Shown here: positions 25,401 to 37,090 of the stretch, piece after piece
Layout: each line of letters begins with the position of its first letter
How positions within the stretch are numbered: position 1 is the first letter of the stretch
Source: Protonemura montana
Lineage: Eukaryota; Arthropoda; Insecta; Plecoptera; Nemouridae
DNA length: 64,000 bases
Direction: 5' to 3'
Assembly (NCBI GenBank): GCA_947568835.1
Contig: OX387607.1
Coordinates: 5,580,001 to 5,644,000, forward strand
Program-made: the position numbers and the translations under genes
Notes under the pieces: generated by a model
What the model was told of the DNA's origin: nothing
The model's database searches: none
The model's input: only the letters and a program-made list of their open reading frames with translations

Positions 25401-27000
25401 CTAAACGTGTTCCTATCCGCAAATCTGACTGACGGCACCAACACCGAAAAATGAAATGCAACGGTTGAAAATCACCTCTTCACGTTATGATTACTTTCAC
25501 AGAGTTCCGGCGTATCACGAGAAAATTTTTTGTGCTAGAACGACACTAGAAAAGAAGTCTCAGAGCAACTCATATTAGTTTTAATCAAACACAAAGCATC
25601 AAGAAATATCCCGGCTCCTATTTCGAACAACCGGGTGCACGTCCAACAAAATGTAATTCCAATATAACAGTGAGCGCGACTTCAAAGTTTACGCTTAAAA
25701 TATTCATGGAAACTTTTCCTTAATTTCCCTCGCATCTGCACTTTCCCGACGGCGGCGCGCGCCGCGGAAAATCACCGACAGTAAAACGCGCCGAGACCGA
25801 GAATGCGGCGACAAAACTCGTAAAGAACCGCAAGTTTTATTATTCGGCCATCTATTGTTCGCTGATGCGTCGTTAAGATTGTCGTTAAACAGGCCGGGAG
25901 AACAGAACTGGGGGAAAAAACCACATGGTTGAATTGTTTGCAGTTGGCACCTAGCGACATTGCTGTCGAGCGGAACGAAATTTAATTTAATCAAACTGGT
26001 ACAATTCGAGTCGTTACTAGTTTTATGGCGGCTATTCCATGCGACCGTTGCTTCTTTGGATACGCAGATAAGCAAGGAAATAGGAAACGTCGATCGAAAC
26101 GTAACGACATCTTTATGATATGACCTAGGATGGTTCGTCCTAACTTCCTTTTTAAATTTAGAAACTTTGGCAAAACCCATTGCCAGTTACAACAGGTTAC
26201 GATTAAATATCAATTGTGACTGAAGAAGTTACCTCATTGTTGAAACGTTATTTCAATCTTGCTGTAGAAAACGCTCCAAAACTACTTTGTATACTAAATA
26301 GATATGAAATTTGAGACGTGGAGAGATAAGATTAATACTTAAGAACACCACATCTGGATGTACAGTTTTGCTACCGAAATACTAATTTCAAGAAGTAACA
26401 ATTTGTTAAAACAGTAACCAGCTGAAACTTCAACTTCAGGGTTAAGTTTTGGGTCAAGCGACCACAAGACAGTATGTTTTTTTTTTTTTTTATTTAAATG
26501 CTAGTTTTTGTTTTAGAATAGTATTTCCGTAGATGCAAAACTACATAGTTTTTCCTCCTAATCACCGCAGACTTTAAGTTGTATACTTATTTTAACTTTC
26601 AATTTTTAATTTTCATTGATTTTCTTTTAGTCCCTACTGCTTTTCAAGTGTGTTCCGCTATCTGTTTGCATGATTTGGCAGCGCGAAATGTCTTTTAAAT
26701 TCAGTAGAAACCGTCGAGGGATTCTAAGACCTTGATTCAAGAACGCACCCCGCAGAGCAAACTCGGCACCTCCACTGCGGCACCTCCATCATCGCATGGA
26801 AAACAGGAAAAAATTGTACATATTTTCATTAAGCTTTCTAGAAAGTTTTTGGAAACGATTATAAGTAGTTTCTGTCTGTACTTTTACCCAGTTAAATCCA
26901 ACATTTTGACCAATTATAAAATGGACAGCAACGGACTCGATTATGTTTTGTCGAAAATTCAACTATAATTTAGATAAAAGACTCAAATAATAATTTATCT
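22467..27000. other. non-coding stretch, no gene recognised
   Basis: Only short or unconvincing ORFs occur. A GC-richer block at about 24400-24680 is open on both strands without family signs, as is 25704-26180 on the minus strand (158 codons, Arg-rich end). A T-run is at about 26476-26491. No repeat family seen elsewhere in the window was found here. Confidence 0.4.
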
Positions 27001-27980
27001 ATTTTTTTTTATTTGCTTTGAAAATTATATCGGTGGCAATTGCAATACAGTCACAATGTCACATAAGAAGTTATTATACATAATGATATTATAAGATATA
27101 ATACATAATGTATTAGTCATTTACTCTTAGTAAAATGAATTTAAACGATTTTATGTTCTTCTTTTCAATTTTCATGGAATCTGCTAGTTTTTTAGTTAAA
27201 ATTATCTTATCCCCGGTAATTGAGATTTTCCTCCGGTGTAGCTGGTCTATGATCTCAGAGTGGTGCAGGTCGTAAAATACCACCAGCACTGCTTGTCTGA
27301 CATTTAGATTTCCTGCCTTCTTTTCAAACTGTACGGCGTCCAGTAGAGCATTGAACTTGATTACTGAATCTGGAAGCTCTTTTATTTTTAGTTAATTCCA
27401 GAGCCGTATTCCTTTCCCCAGTATGGAATGCAAGCCTGTAGTCGAGTTGAATCTTGGAATACACAGCTTGCATGGGTCTAGTCGACTCACTATAACTCGA
27501 CCAGGCAATGGAGTACCACTTTGAAGCTCGGTCCATGCTATTTGGTTGGTGACAATCTTTTGGATTACAATGAGAAGTGCTTTGTCTCTTCGTGATGCCA
27601 GTGGTTCCCATTTTCTAGGATTCTGAAGAACAGAGTTAATGGAGTATGGGTCAAAATTACGACAAACTAGTCGAATGGCCTTCTTTTGGACTTTACCCAG
27701 TAAATCAGTATGAAAACCGAGATGAGGATTTCAAATGGAGCTACAATATTCCAAAAGAGGTCGAACTATTGTCATATATGCCTTTTCCCGGGCTTGAATT
27801 TACCTTTTCTTCAAATTTCGCATCACATAACGGAGGATTTTCATGGATTTGGAAACTACCGTCCTAAGATGACTGTCCCACAAGAGTTTGGAGTCATACG
27901 TCACTCCCAGATACTTGCAGGTATCATTAGCATTTTATCATTAGGTTTCATTAGCAAACATCGCTATCTTGTGTACTTAT
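27001..27980 (-). pseudogene. decayed non-LTR retrotransposon (LINE), reverse-transcriptase C-terminal part
   Basis: Reading the minus strand from about 27970 down to 27113 gives one continuous frame with typical LINE ORF2 features. There is KIAMFANET (about 27970-27944), a decayed form of the FADDT catalytic motif, then CKYLGVTYD, VRPLLEYC, GKVQKKAIR and, further on, FNSTTGLHSILGKGIRLW. This order matches the end of the reverse transcriptase in Jockey/CR1-type elements. Three nonsense codons break it: TAA at 27800-27802, TGA at 27731-27733 and TAA at 27392-27394. There are further stops just after FANET, and the usual stretch between FADD and KYLGV is largely missing. The frame ends at 27113. 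An A-rich end with AATAAA lies near 27001-27020, consistent with the element's 3' terminus. The endonuclease and the N-terminal RT are absent, so this is a 5'-truncated dead copy. The exact clade is not certain. Confidence 0.8.
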
Positions 27981-28032
27981 TTGTTTGTTTGTTCTGGCGT
28001 TGATGGTACCTAACCCCTACTTACTGGTGAAT

Positions 28033-28083
28033 TCCATACATTTCCACTAGCTAATCCCATACATTTCCACTAGCTAATCCCAT
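28033..28083 (+). repeat. short direct duplication
   Basis: Two adjacent copies of a 23-bp unit containing CCATACATTTCCACTAGC, followed by a third start (CCCATA). It is next to the left edge of nothing else recognised. Confidence 0.8.
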
Positions 28084-28309
28084 AAAAGTGAAAATATGTA
28101 ATCATTGTCGATACAAGGCGAAACACCCCATGGCCTGCCATGGCCAATCGCCTGTCTTATGAAATTAAAGCAAACAGCACTTAATCAAACCCAGGCGTTC
28201 AAGGCGCGGCAGGAAAAAACCTTCTGGCTGATTAGTTTGGACCAGTTTATGAGTTTGCCGCCATGACAATAAACAATTTCATCAATCTCAACTCGATGTG
28301 GATGCTGTT

Positions 28310-28341
28310 GTTGCCGTGGCAATGGTGCCATTGGTGTCACG
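28310..28341 (+). promoter_or_regulatory. candidate promoter-type site cluster
   Basis: GTTGCCGTGGCAAT (28310-28323) resembles an RFX X-box. It is followed by CCATTGG, an inverted CCAAT, and CACGTG (28338-28343 region), with a second CCAAT just beyond. A TTACGTCA CRE-like site lies near 28398. Such sites often cluster in promoters, but no exon is identified next to it. Confidence 0.25.
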
Positions 28342-28349
28342 TGATCCAA

Positions 28350-31300
28350 TCAAGACACAGTCCGGTATGACCTTTTGGAAAATCACGGCTCAATTTTCTT
28401 ACGTCAATTTATGTCCGGCAAATGTTCTTTTCTTTTCTTTTTTTTTTACTCTCTTTTTGACGAGCAAGAAAATTCGCTCCGGCTTATATAACGGGCGAAG
28501 AAATGTCGGAAATCCTCTTGAAATTTTAACGAGTACGCTTTTCCTATCGGCAGCGGTGGCGGCGGTGGCCAAGTTTTGCACGCGAAAAAAAACCTTCACA
28601 TATAATTTATAGCATGTTTTATAAAAGTTTCGACATGCCAGTCTTTTTGACAAATTCGACGGCTTGCGGCATGTAAATCAAGCGAATGGTCAAAATGTTA
28701 CCCTGAGAGTTTCGTATTCTAACGGTTGTTGGAGTTTTTCTGGGCAACCGGGGCATGGCCGACATTTATGAAAGGAAAATACGGCATACGAAAGTGAAGC
28801 ATGTATTTATGTCAGCTTAGAATTTTAGCTGCATTCACATTCATTTAAGTCTGGACGATTCACAAATTACATTCACCGGATTTAGAAATGGCGTACAACG
28901 ACTTAACAAGTTTGGACATATCATTAATTTCAAGTATGCTTTGCATTTGCAACGGGTGTACCAAGAGGTTAGTGCTACAATATCTGAAGCTAATTTCTCC
29001 ACTAAATTGGCTTTATTTCTTTACTTTTCCCTGTAATCCCAGCAGCAAACACAGATTCGAACTACCAAATCCTTGTTTAATGAAAATTTGCCCTAAAATT
29101 TTGAAATGGACACAATTTCGCCGAGCACTAAAACTATGTTAGCAAAATGTTCGGCAGATATCTCAACGATTGCCCAACGCATTTGAACAGCTTGGAGACT
29201 TCATAGTTGGTTAACAATGTTTACCCAGTCAAAGTAATGGGTGCACCGCGGGGTGGCCGTGAGAGCAATTATTATGTCACGATTACAAATCACAGCATTC
29301 AGCTTCTCGCGAAATGTGACCCTCGATTGGTAGTGAAATAACCCGATGCATTTTTATATTTTTAACTTGGTACATGCCGTGGCACATGATTTAAAAGCTT
29401 GCTTCAAAGAAGAAATAACGTAATAAGAGGTTGCAGTTTGTGCAAGTAATATGATTTTAGAAGATTTTCCGACGTCAATTGGGATATTTTTAAATTTTTG
29501 TGTTTTTAAAAGCTAACATTTTTTTTTCACGGCATCCTGTCTACAGTTTTTGCGATGTTATTTCAATACTTTGACATTTTGATAGATATATACAACTTTA
29601 AAAACAGCGAAGTAGGTAGTAGTTTCGACGCCGTGGGGGCTATTTTGTGCGCTTTTTTGAGGGGATTTTTTGTCATTATTCGATATTTTGGTAGCTTAGC
29701 CTTTTCAATTCTCACAAATATTTTTCTGGATTTTTATCTAAAAAAACCTCACAAAACTGGCCATCGACACACCTTTGAGGCACCTTTTGGAAACAAATCT
29801 AAATCTCCATCTAAATCAAAATGTAATAAACATAAATACTGAATGACTCTTCAAAAATTAAAATTTTGACCATTGACCAGAGCTCTGCATTGCCGGCCAT
29901 GATACTCTTCGATAAATCGTTGGAAGCCATTCACTCTCGGATCTCACTCTCCTCTCGATTAAAACAAAGTCGTCCAGTTTTAAACGACACTGCTTTTTGT
30001 GTGGTTGTCGATCTCCATTTATAGATTACAGACGGTCAACTGATATCAGTGATGAGGTAGCAGATCAGCTATAAGTCAATGAGCGGCCATTACTGCTAAA
30101 CTCACCCCTAATTGGTCACTCACGCACAGTTATTACATTTAGGAACACACGAAGCTGCCTTGTAGCACGTAAAGAGATATCAAAAGCACGACATTAATTT
30201 TAATTCTATGGCAGAGAAACGTAATGAATTTGAAATATAAATGTAGATTTCGGTTCAGATGAGTTCGTTGCTCTTGTTAACCCATGCTAATAATTTTGTT
30301 ACAAATTCCTAAAAGATTTACTTCTCATACCATTCATACTTTACCTCTCACTCTCCTAACATTTTTTAACCTCGAGTTAAGCTTCATTTCACTAGAACCC
30401 GGGGTATAATTTATTTTCGAATACACTGAAAACGATAATAAAGTCAAATTTTGACAATTCATATGATTAATATTCTTCAAGGCATCCAATTCGTCAAAAA
30501 TACTGGTAAGTCGAAAGTTCCGATCAATCCGACGTCGCCTTCATCGTCAGTGTTTGTTTATACATCTCATCTACTAAAATAACATTTTACAAATTTAGCC
30601 CCCTGATTTAAGCCCATGAGATTGACATTTCAATATCCTAAGCGATCACCCCTAGCAAATGTACATGCATAACGCACAGCTCGTTTCGTAATTGACGCGT
30701 GAACGTCAGATTCGAACGCATTCTTGTGTGGGTACAAATGGCAGTCAGCTAACACGATGGACGACCGATCGTAGTCCATGTTTCGGCCCAGCGAGCGTGA
30801 TGGGCCATCAGGGGCTGGCCAGCAAACACCATTGCCGTTACACCAATCCACTCGGTGGGTAACGCAATCACAGGGAAGACCAGATTGGCCGGAGGAAATT
30901 GAATGTCGGCTCCGATGAAACCAAGAGCGTTGCGTCACGAATTGACATTGGAATAATGGAGATATTAACGGTTATTTTTGATCTTTTAATGGCTCATTTC
31001 GTTACGATGAACGAGTGAAATCGCCCGGTTTTACTTTTTACAGCTGAGCAAATAGAACGAGTTGTGTGCAACGACGTGGGAAAGGTCTTCTAAATTTAGC
31101 ACGGCGCTATGAGTGTGTTGGATTTTTTTTTTTGTACGAAACAATAAAAATAATCAAATTTCCTTCCCACTCAGAAACATACAGAGTATGTAATTCTGCG
31201 CAGCTTGGTAGATGAGGTGTGTGTTTTTGTGTTCATTTTATCTGAACGTTTTTATAGTGGTAGTGACTTCGACTTAGAAATTGTTGTATTTATTTGATTT

Positions 31301-33010
31301 CCAGCTCGCTCACTGCAAAGTTGAGCTCGTGGCTCGGCTCTGAATAAATATCATCTCAAAGTTAATCAAATCAATGGCATCGAAGTTGCTTTCCATATAA
31401 CCAAGTACAATCTTCGGAAACGTCCGTACACTTGGCGATTCATTTCATAAACACTGGGTTATCGAACCAATGTCTTTTATTGTTGCAACGGAAAAGGCGC
31501 GCGCAAAGTACGTATCTCCCCGTAAAAGCTGACGGATGAAATATCGTCGACGTATACGCAGAAGAGTCATGACTCAAGAAACGACGCAGGGATATGGGGA
31601 GGAAACGTGCGAACCTGAAACCTCCACTCCGAGAGGAATTGGAGAATGAAAATGTACCTGTGTACGCATATTGAACACCGATCCCGAATCGATATCATGC
31701 CTCGCACCTCTCACCAACGCACCAGTTGACAATACTTGTGTCTGCATCTTTCATTGAAGCGTCCCCTATTTCCCGTCAAAATCACGTCTCGCTTAGAGTC
31801 AGGAGGCACATCAGGATGAACGTATCCAGAGCAATATATAAAGGATAACGGTGGATAGCTATAGGTCCCCTTTAGGCGGAAATACGTCACTCCCAACTGA
31901 TATGGCCTGGAAATGGAGATTAATAATTCCGGGAGAGAGGTCGCTCTTTCCTAAATCCCAGGATCGATCCCAACGCCGCCACGGGATGCGAGGCGTTTCC
32001 AGAGACGGGCTATTTATAGAGCTGGCTGTATTTGGATACAGAATCAAGGGGAAACCACAACAATGGGGGCCACGTTGAAAACTATTCGGGCACAATAAGA
32101 TGACTTGGTACAGTATCCTAGCTGCATGCTTGTTTTGGTCAAGACGCAAAAGTGGCATTGAATTCATAAGTTCTAGAATTTCCTTGCTTTTCCGGACACT
32201 CAAGGTTGTGGACACAACGACAGTTCCAAAATTAGAACCAAGTCAAAATGGCTGACCAAACAGCCATCTAGCAACATTAGTTCTTAAGAACTAATGAGAT
32301 TTTTTCGCTGTGTTAACCCCCTATAGTGCCGAGAAGTTCTAATCCTGGCTTTACTATAAAAGTTTTTAAGCACTTACAGTTATTTTAAATAGTTAAAAAT
32401 CGCCATTGTTTAGCGAATGACAGCAATGAAACAAATTAAAAAAATATATGGCATGCACTAACCGCAGGCTCCTTTCAAATGGCAAGAGCAAAACAATATC
32501 CGCTAGAGTTCACGTCACAGATCAAGCAAACTTAATTAACTTGTCAATTCTGATATCTTAATTAAATTAGTTGATATCGCTATAATTGCCAGCCAGCCAG
32601 AATGCATGTCTTGTTTTATATTGTCGTTAAATGTGTCTGAGCAGTTTGACGTTAATTTGAACTTGGTCGAGTTTGGAGGCACGTTGTTTTGGGATGTCGT
32701 TTTAGACGGTCATGCGGAATTCCTCTGAGTCTGAACCGTGTATGTGACATTGATTGGTGGAGAAGCATCAATCTTGGGATGCTGGACCCCTAGTGTGGAA
32801 ACCGGAACGCCAGTGGAGAGAAATTGGGAAGATATTCTGGAATACAGCTAAACACAACATTCGTGGCAGACAAGTACAGCATTGCTTGGGGCTAGTTCTC
32901 AAAATAATTACAATTTTTCAGAAAATTATGTTTTTCTCAACAAGCTCTGCAAAAATATTAAGTACATGGACCCATTTTTCAGATTTTTACACATAGAATG
33001 AAAGAATATT
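28350..33010. other. non-coding stretch, no gene recognised
   Basis: Only short ORFs occur. The best is minus-strand 30630-30938 (102 codons), with coding-like codon use toward its end but no recognised domain. The 29555-29842 plus frame (95 codons) is hydrophobic and unmatched. No member of the window's repeat families was found. Confidence 0.4.
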
Positions 33011-33018
33011 ACCGATTT

Positions 33019-33090
33019 AGATGAAATCTTATTTAAATTTCAAACGCTTGCTATGTGCCGGGTATTTTCTTATTATGAACACTATAAACT
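33019..33090 (+). repeat. foldback repeat family B, copy 2
   Basis: TAGATGAAATCTTATTTAAA, then TTTCAAACGCTTGC and GGGTATTTTCTTATTATGAACACTATAA in sequence. This is the same block as at 12.5, 33.35 and 56.46 kb. A tRNA-like sequence on the other strand follows directly, so the block could be the tail of a minus-strand tRNA-derived SINE. Confidence 0.65.
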
Positions 33091-33103
33091 TTTCAAAAAA
33101 CGA

Positions 33104-33176
33104 TGCTCAAACGGGGACTCGAACCCCGATCTCCACCTATCGCGGGTGTTGCTCTAACCCATTGAGCTACTTGGAC
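33104..33176 (-). ncRNA. tRNA-like sequence (pseudo-tRNA or SINE head)
   Basis: The minus strand folds as a 73-base cloverleaf. The D-arm is GCTC/GAGC, the T-arm CGGGG/CCCCG around TTCGAGT, and the lengths of all arms are standard. Box A (TAGCTCAATGG) and box B (GGTTCGAGTCC) both fit RNA polymerase III consensus. It is not a sound tRNA: position 33 is G instead of T, the anticodon stem has an A-G mismatch, and the acceptor stem has a mismatch and wobbles. The nominal anticodon CGA would be serine, which normally has a long variable arm, absent here. Confidence 0.55.
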
Positions 33177-33344
33177 ACTGGCATTTTGAGACGATTTTAG
33201 TGTATTTGATGAGAATGACGGATCTCCAAGGAGTAGAACCAGGAGGCTGTGAATACTCACAGTCACTCTGATTCTAGTGACGCTATATCACGTCACAACC
33301 TGTCAAACTTAACTAATTCCAAATTGACGTTGGATGCGTTGTTG

Positions 33345-33425
33345 TATTTAGATAAAATCTTATTTAAATTGCAAAGGCTTGCAATGCGCGGGGCATTTCA
33401 TAGTGTTCATAATAATAAAGTGTTA
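33345..33425 (+). repeat. foldback repeat family B, copy 3
   Basis: TAGATAAAATCTTATTTAAA, then TTGCAAAGGCTTGCAATGCG, then directly the opposite arm GTGTTCATAATAATAAAG. The loop region present in copy 1 is shortened here. Confidence 0.6.
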
Positions 33426-33774
33426 CCGATTAGTTTATGATCAATTTATTTTGTACAGCTATATTTTAAATTTGGTAGAAATAACCAGAAGTTAAGTAAA
33501 TAACTGGGTTTATAGGTAGCTCCAGCTTGCACCAATAGTTGAGTGGGCAATTTATTTTTGAGCACTATGATCCCATTTTGATGACATTTTGATGGGATTC
33601 TGATCCCATTTCGGTGCAATTCATCGATGTCATTCACGGCTAAAGTACTTGATATGAAAATTAGATTTTCCTTGTACCTAAATAAAATGGAGAGCAATGT
33701 TTATGATGCTGAATACGAGAAATCTAAACTGGTCAGTGCTGAGTTAGCATAATACCAGTGAGTTTACTGTAATA

Positions 33775-34080
33775 GTCAGAGGGCCAGCGTTAATGTTAAG
33801 CTTTCAGCTGAGTAAACGAGCCGGCAACACGTGGTAACGGTAGGTGCCACCCGATGGTGCTTGCAGCCGTTCTTCTTAACAAATAGCAAAAAATTCATAA
33901 TTAATTCTCAAAATATCGATACATGAATATCAATCGTCGCGGCTAGCATTAATAAAAATTAATTGGGAGTAAAACAGACTCAAAGGCGAGTAATCTGCGA
34001 GAAATAACGAAATTCAATTTCTTAACATTAGAAACGACGGTGACTCCATCTAATAACAATCGATATTTTTGTTGGTAAAG
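33775..34080 (+). mobile_element. MITE family C, copy 1
   Basis: The left end is AGTCAGAGGGCCAGCGTTAA. A conserved core follows (GCAACACGTGGTAACGGTAG and CCACCCGATGGTGC). The right core has GCGAGTAATCTGCGAGAAAT and CGACGGTGACTCCATCTA, ending at TTTTTGTTGGTAAAG. Other copies are at 36.6, 51.7 and 62.3 kb. The right inverted terminus is missing here; it is seen in the 62.3-kb copy. No coding capacity. Confidence 0.7.
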
Positions 34081-36599
34081 AATAGCAGAGCCACGTTGGA
34101 GGATGAGTGTACGAGAGGAAGAAATTGGCTTGAGGGTGCGGCTAGAGCTTGGCTAGTAGAGCTTGGTCTAGAGCTTGGTTGGGGACCAGATACCCAAAAA
34201 AAAAAAGTACCCAAGTCTACGCATATGCACCGCGCCGTTGTCATGGACGCAGTTTCTATTATTTATAACCCAACAATATGATGGCATATGCTTCCCCGTT
34301 TAGGGTTCGTGAAATGTTCGTCCATTTTGATTGGTTAAGAAACTTTGGTGCCGAATTTACTGAAAACCGTGTGGGGTTCTAATTTTATATCACGAGAAGG
34401 ACCGTCAAAATTTCCTCAAATCTCAACAGCAGTGTGGCTGGTAGAGCGGGATCAAACACACGAAGACAAAAAAAAACAGATAAACATTACCTGTCTTGGG
34501 GGAGGGGGTGGGGGACTAGGAACATTGAAGGGTTAGCTTCCCTCGCTACGCTCATAGAAGAAAACGGAAATGTTTGATAGTTTTCTGATAGTTATTGATT
34601 GTCTGGTCGTGGTTTATGCGTTTTTTTTTGCCTCTCTATGTGCTCGATCAATTGTAAGTATTCAATATTCAATCTCAAAATTTCCAGCTCTTTGTTGATA
34701 TCCTAGATACCGGGAAGGAGTGCGCTTGGCTACGAAATGCATCAGCGTTTGGCAAGAAACCATCTTAGAAGTATAAAAATTAAAAAATAATAAAAGGCAC
34801 GACATGAGCATTGAGTAAAGTAACCGTAGCATTAAAATATTTAAACTTAATAACTTTAACAGACTCGATTAAAAAACAAATTGATATGGGAAGCCGCGAC
34901 CTATTTTTTCCTTCGGTGGTTTGAGGGATACAAATAAGAACCCCAAACAAAATTTTTAAGATTAAAATAAAACAACCCCTTCTGCTGGTTTCCAGCGCAT
35001 TGTGTGTTTTCTTAATCCATTCCAGAAGAACGTGCTATCACGTCCTTCGTTACATACTTTTAATTAAAGCCACCGGTTATCTTACCTTAATGCCCCAAAC
35101 TTCCCGCTTTAAAACTCAAGACGAAACAAAGACATTGCCAAACGTCTGCACAAAGAACATACAACAGATACGTCATTCCACCCCAACCTTATGATATAAC
35201 CCGCTGACACACTTGCCTGTTTAACGGCGCATTTTACGAGAACATCGTCAATCCAACGCCATCCCTTTACGTAATCTTAAGTGAAGTACTCGGACCATAG
35301 CATCCTACATTTTTATCCCCATCCCCACCAATCCCGTTGTTTTCAAATTGTTTTCTCTCGAATCAAGTGCCTCTCAAGGTACGAGCTAGCATAAGTGATG
35401 CCCCCATCGCTGGAAAATCTGTGCCCCGGAAAAGGCCGGGAAATGAGACAAGCGGCGAGTCACGCTATTTTACACACTGTGCTCGTTTATGTAAAGTATG
35501 ATGATATTAGTCTCTGTAGAATTGTGTTGAACGCGTTCGGTCGCCTCAGGGACGGCTATAAAGGGTTGGTAACTCAAGGGTAGGTCCAATGTGCATTGAT
35601 AGATAAGACAACGACGCGTATATATCTATATATAGTGAATCGTGCTTTGTGAAGTAGGAATAGTTTCGATCTGCTCAATACCAAAGTAGTTCCTGGAACC
35701 GTAAAGATAGGACGGGCTCATGAACTTAATGTGTTTGTAAAATTTTCGAAATGGTTTGCATGTCATGCCGTTACTTTGTTCGTTAAATTGTTTGGAACGC
35801 CTAAGGATAGAAATGTTGATTTTACTTCGATATCTGATGAAAGTTTTGATCATGTACTCTTGAACAAAATAAACATTAAAGTATGGAAGCGTAACTACGA
35901 CTAGGAAGTTTTAATTTTTTTTTAAGTTTTAATCATCATGGTCATTATATGGACATATAACGACAAAAAAGCACAAATATAGCGTACAATAGGTTCTTGA
36001 ATTTTCAGAAAACTTTCAGAAATAACTCTACTGGTAGAAATCAAGCATTAAAGAAAAAATGAAGCATGGTTTAAATTAAATAAACTATCGGAGTGGCTTT
36101 AAAGTCTCTCTTTGAACCACTGATACGGCGTAAACGTGCGTACGCTAGAGGCCATTTTCTGCAGTGACGAGTGCGTGTAAACTGCTATGAATAAGAGTTA
36201 TGCCGTAAAAACGAGGAGGTGGCGCATGGAAATGTTCCCCATGGCCTCACTCAGGTTGAAATATTGCAACGCGTTGTGTTTTCACTTTTTCGGAAGTGGA
36301 TTTGAAATTGAATAAGCTTGCGCGACGGAGTTTACACGTAGCCGCTTCCGTCTTCACCAGCTCGAGGTTTAAGCCTTTAAAAGAGGAATTTTATATTCAT
36401 AAGTCACAATTTACTTTTATTATTGTCGAAAACTTTTTTTTTAGTTAGACCACAGGTTAGACTGTAAAGTTGAAAGATAAAGGTCACACAACAAATAAAC
36501 CCTTAAAATGTCAATTAACATTTGATCTCGTTATTTTCTGTAGGAAAACAAGAGGAATACACACTTCACTTTGCTACTATACCATTGAAGTTTTTAGGT
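34081..36599. other. non-coding stretch, no gene recognised
   Basis: It holds three TAGAGCTTGG units (34143-34178), a G-rich patch with three G5 runs (34498-34514) and a CTCGCTACGCTC motif (34542-34553). ORFs are short and unmatched. Confidence 0.45.
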
Positions 36600-37090
36600 A
36601 CAGTCAAAGGGTCAGCGTTATAATGTTCAACTTTCTGCTGAGCTAATGAGCCGGCAACACGTGGTAATGGTAGGTGCCACCCGATGGTGCGTCCGGCCGT
36701 CCTTTTTAATAAACCTCAACAACTAAGAATTTAAAACTTATGATATCGAAACATGTATATCAATTGTTGAGGTTGGCATTAAGAAAAATTAATTGAGTGT
36801 CCTTTATCCTTTAAGACCTATGTAAAAAAATGTCTGTTAAAAAATGCTTTTTATTCTGTCAAAGAGTTTTTACATTTTAAGCACATAACATAGAACATAG
36901 ATTTTAGATATTGACTTGTCATATCCCATTATGTACATGGTTTTTTAATCATACAATAAAAGCAATTCAAATTCAATTGTCAACCAGCCTCAAATGCGAG
37001 TAATCTGCGAACAATAACGAAATTAAATTGCTTACCACTCGAAACGACGGTGACTCCATCTAGTAGCATTCTTCATTTTTGTTGGTAACG
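36600..37090 (+). mobile_element. MITE family C, copy 2 (with nested insert)
   Basis: The left end is CAGTCAAAGGGTCAGCGTTA, just after TA. Both cores are present (GCCGGCAACACGTGGTAATG; GCGAGTAATCTGCGAACAAT). Compared with copy 1 it is interrupted between TTAATTGAG and CAGCCTCAAATGCGAG by about 190 bp. Similarity ends after GTTGGTAACG. Confidence 0.68.
36798..36993 (+). mobile_element. probable LINE 3' tail nested in MITE copy 2
   Basis: This AT-rich insert begins GTGTCCTTTATCCTTTAAGA and ends with AATAAAAGCAATTCAAATTC, a poly(A)-signal-like motif followed by short AATTC repeats. Many non-LTR elements end in such a simple repeat. No coding part is left. The assignment is inference. Confidence 0.35.

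Noticed and set aside
33104-33176. A functional tRNA gene
   Set aside because: G at position 33, mismatches in acceptor and anticodon stems, and an anticodon that does not suit the arm structure.
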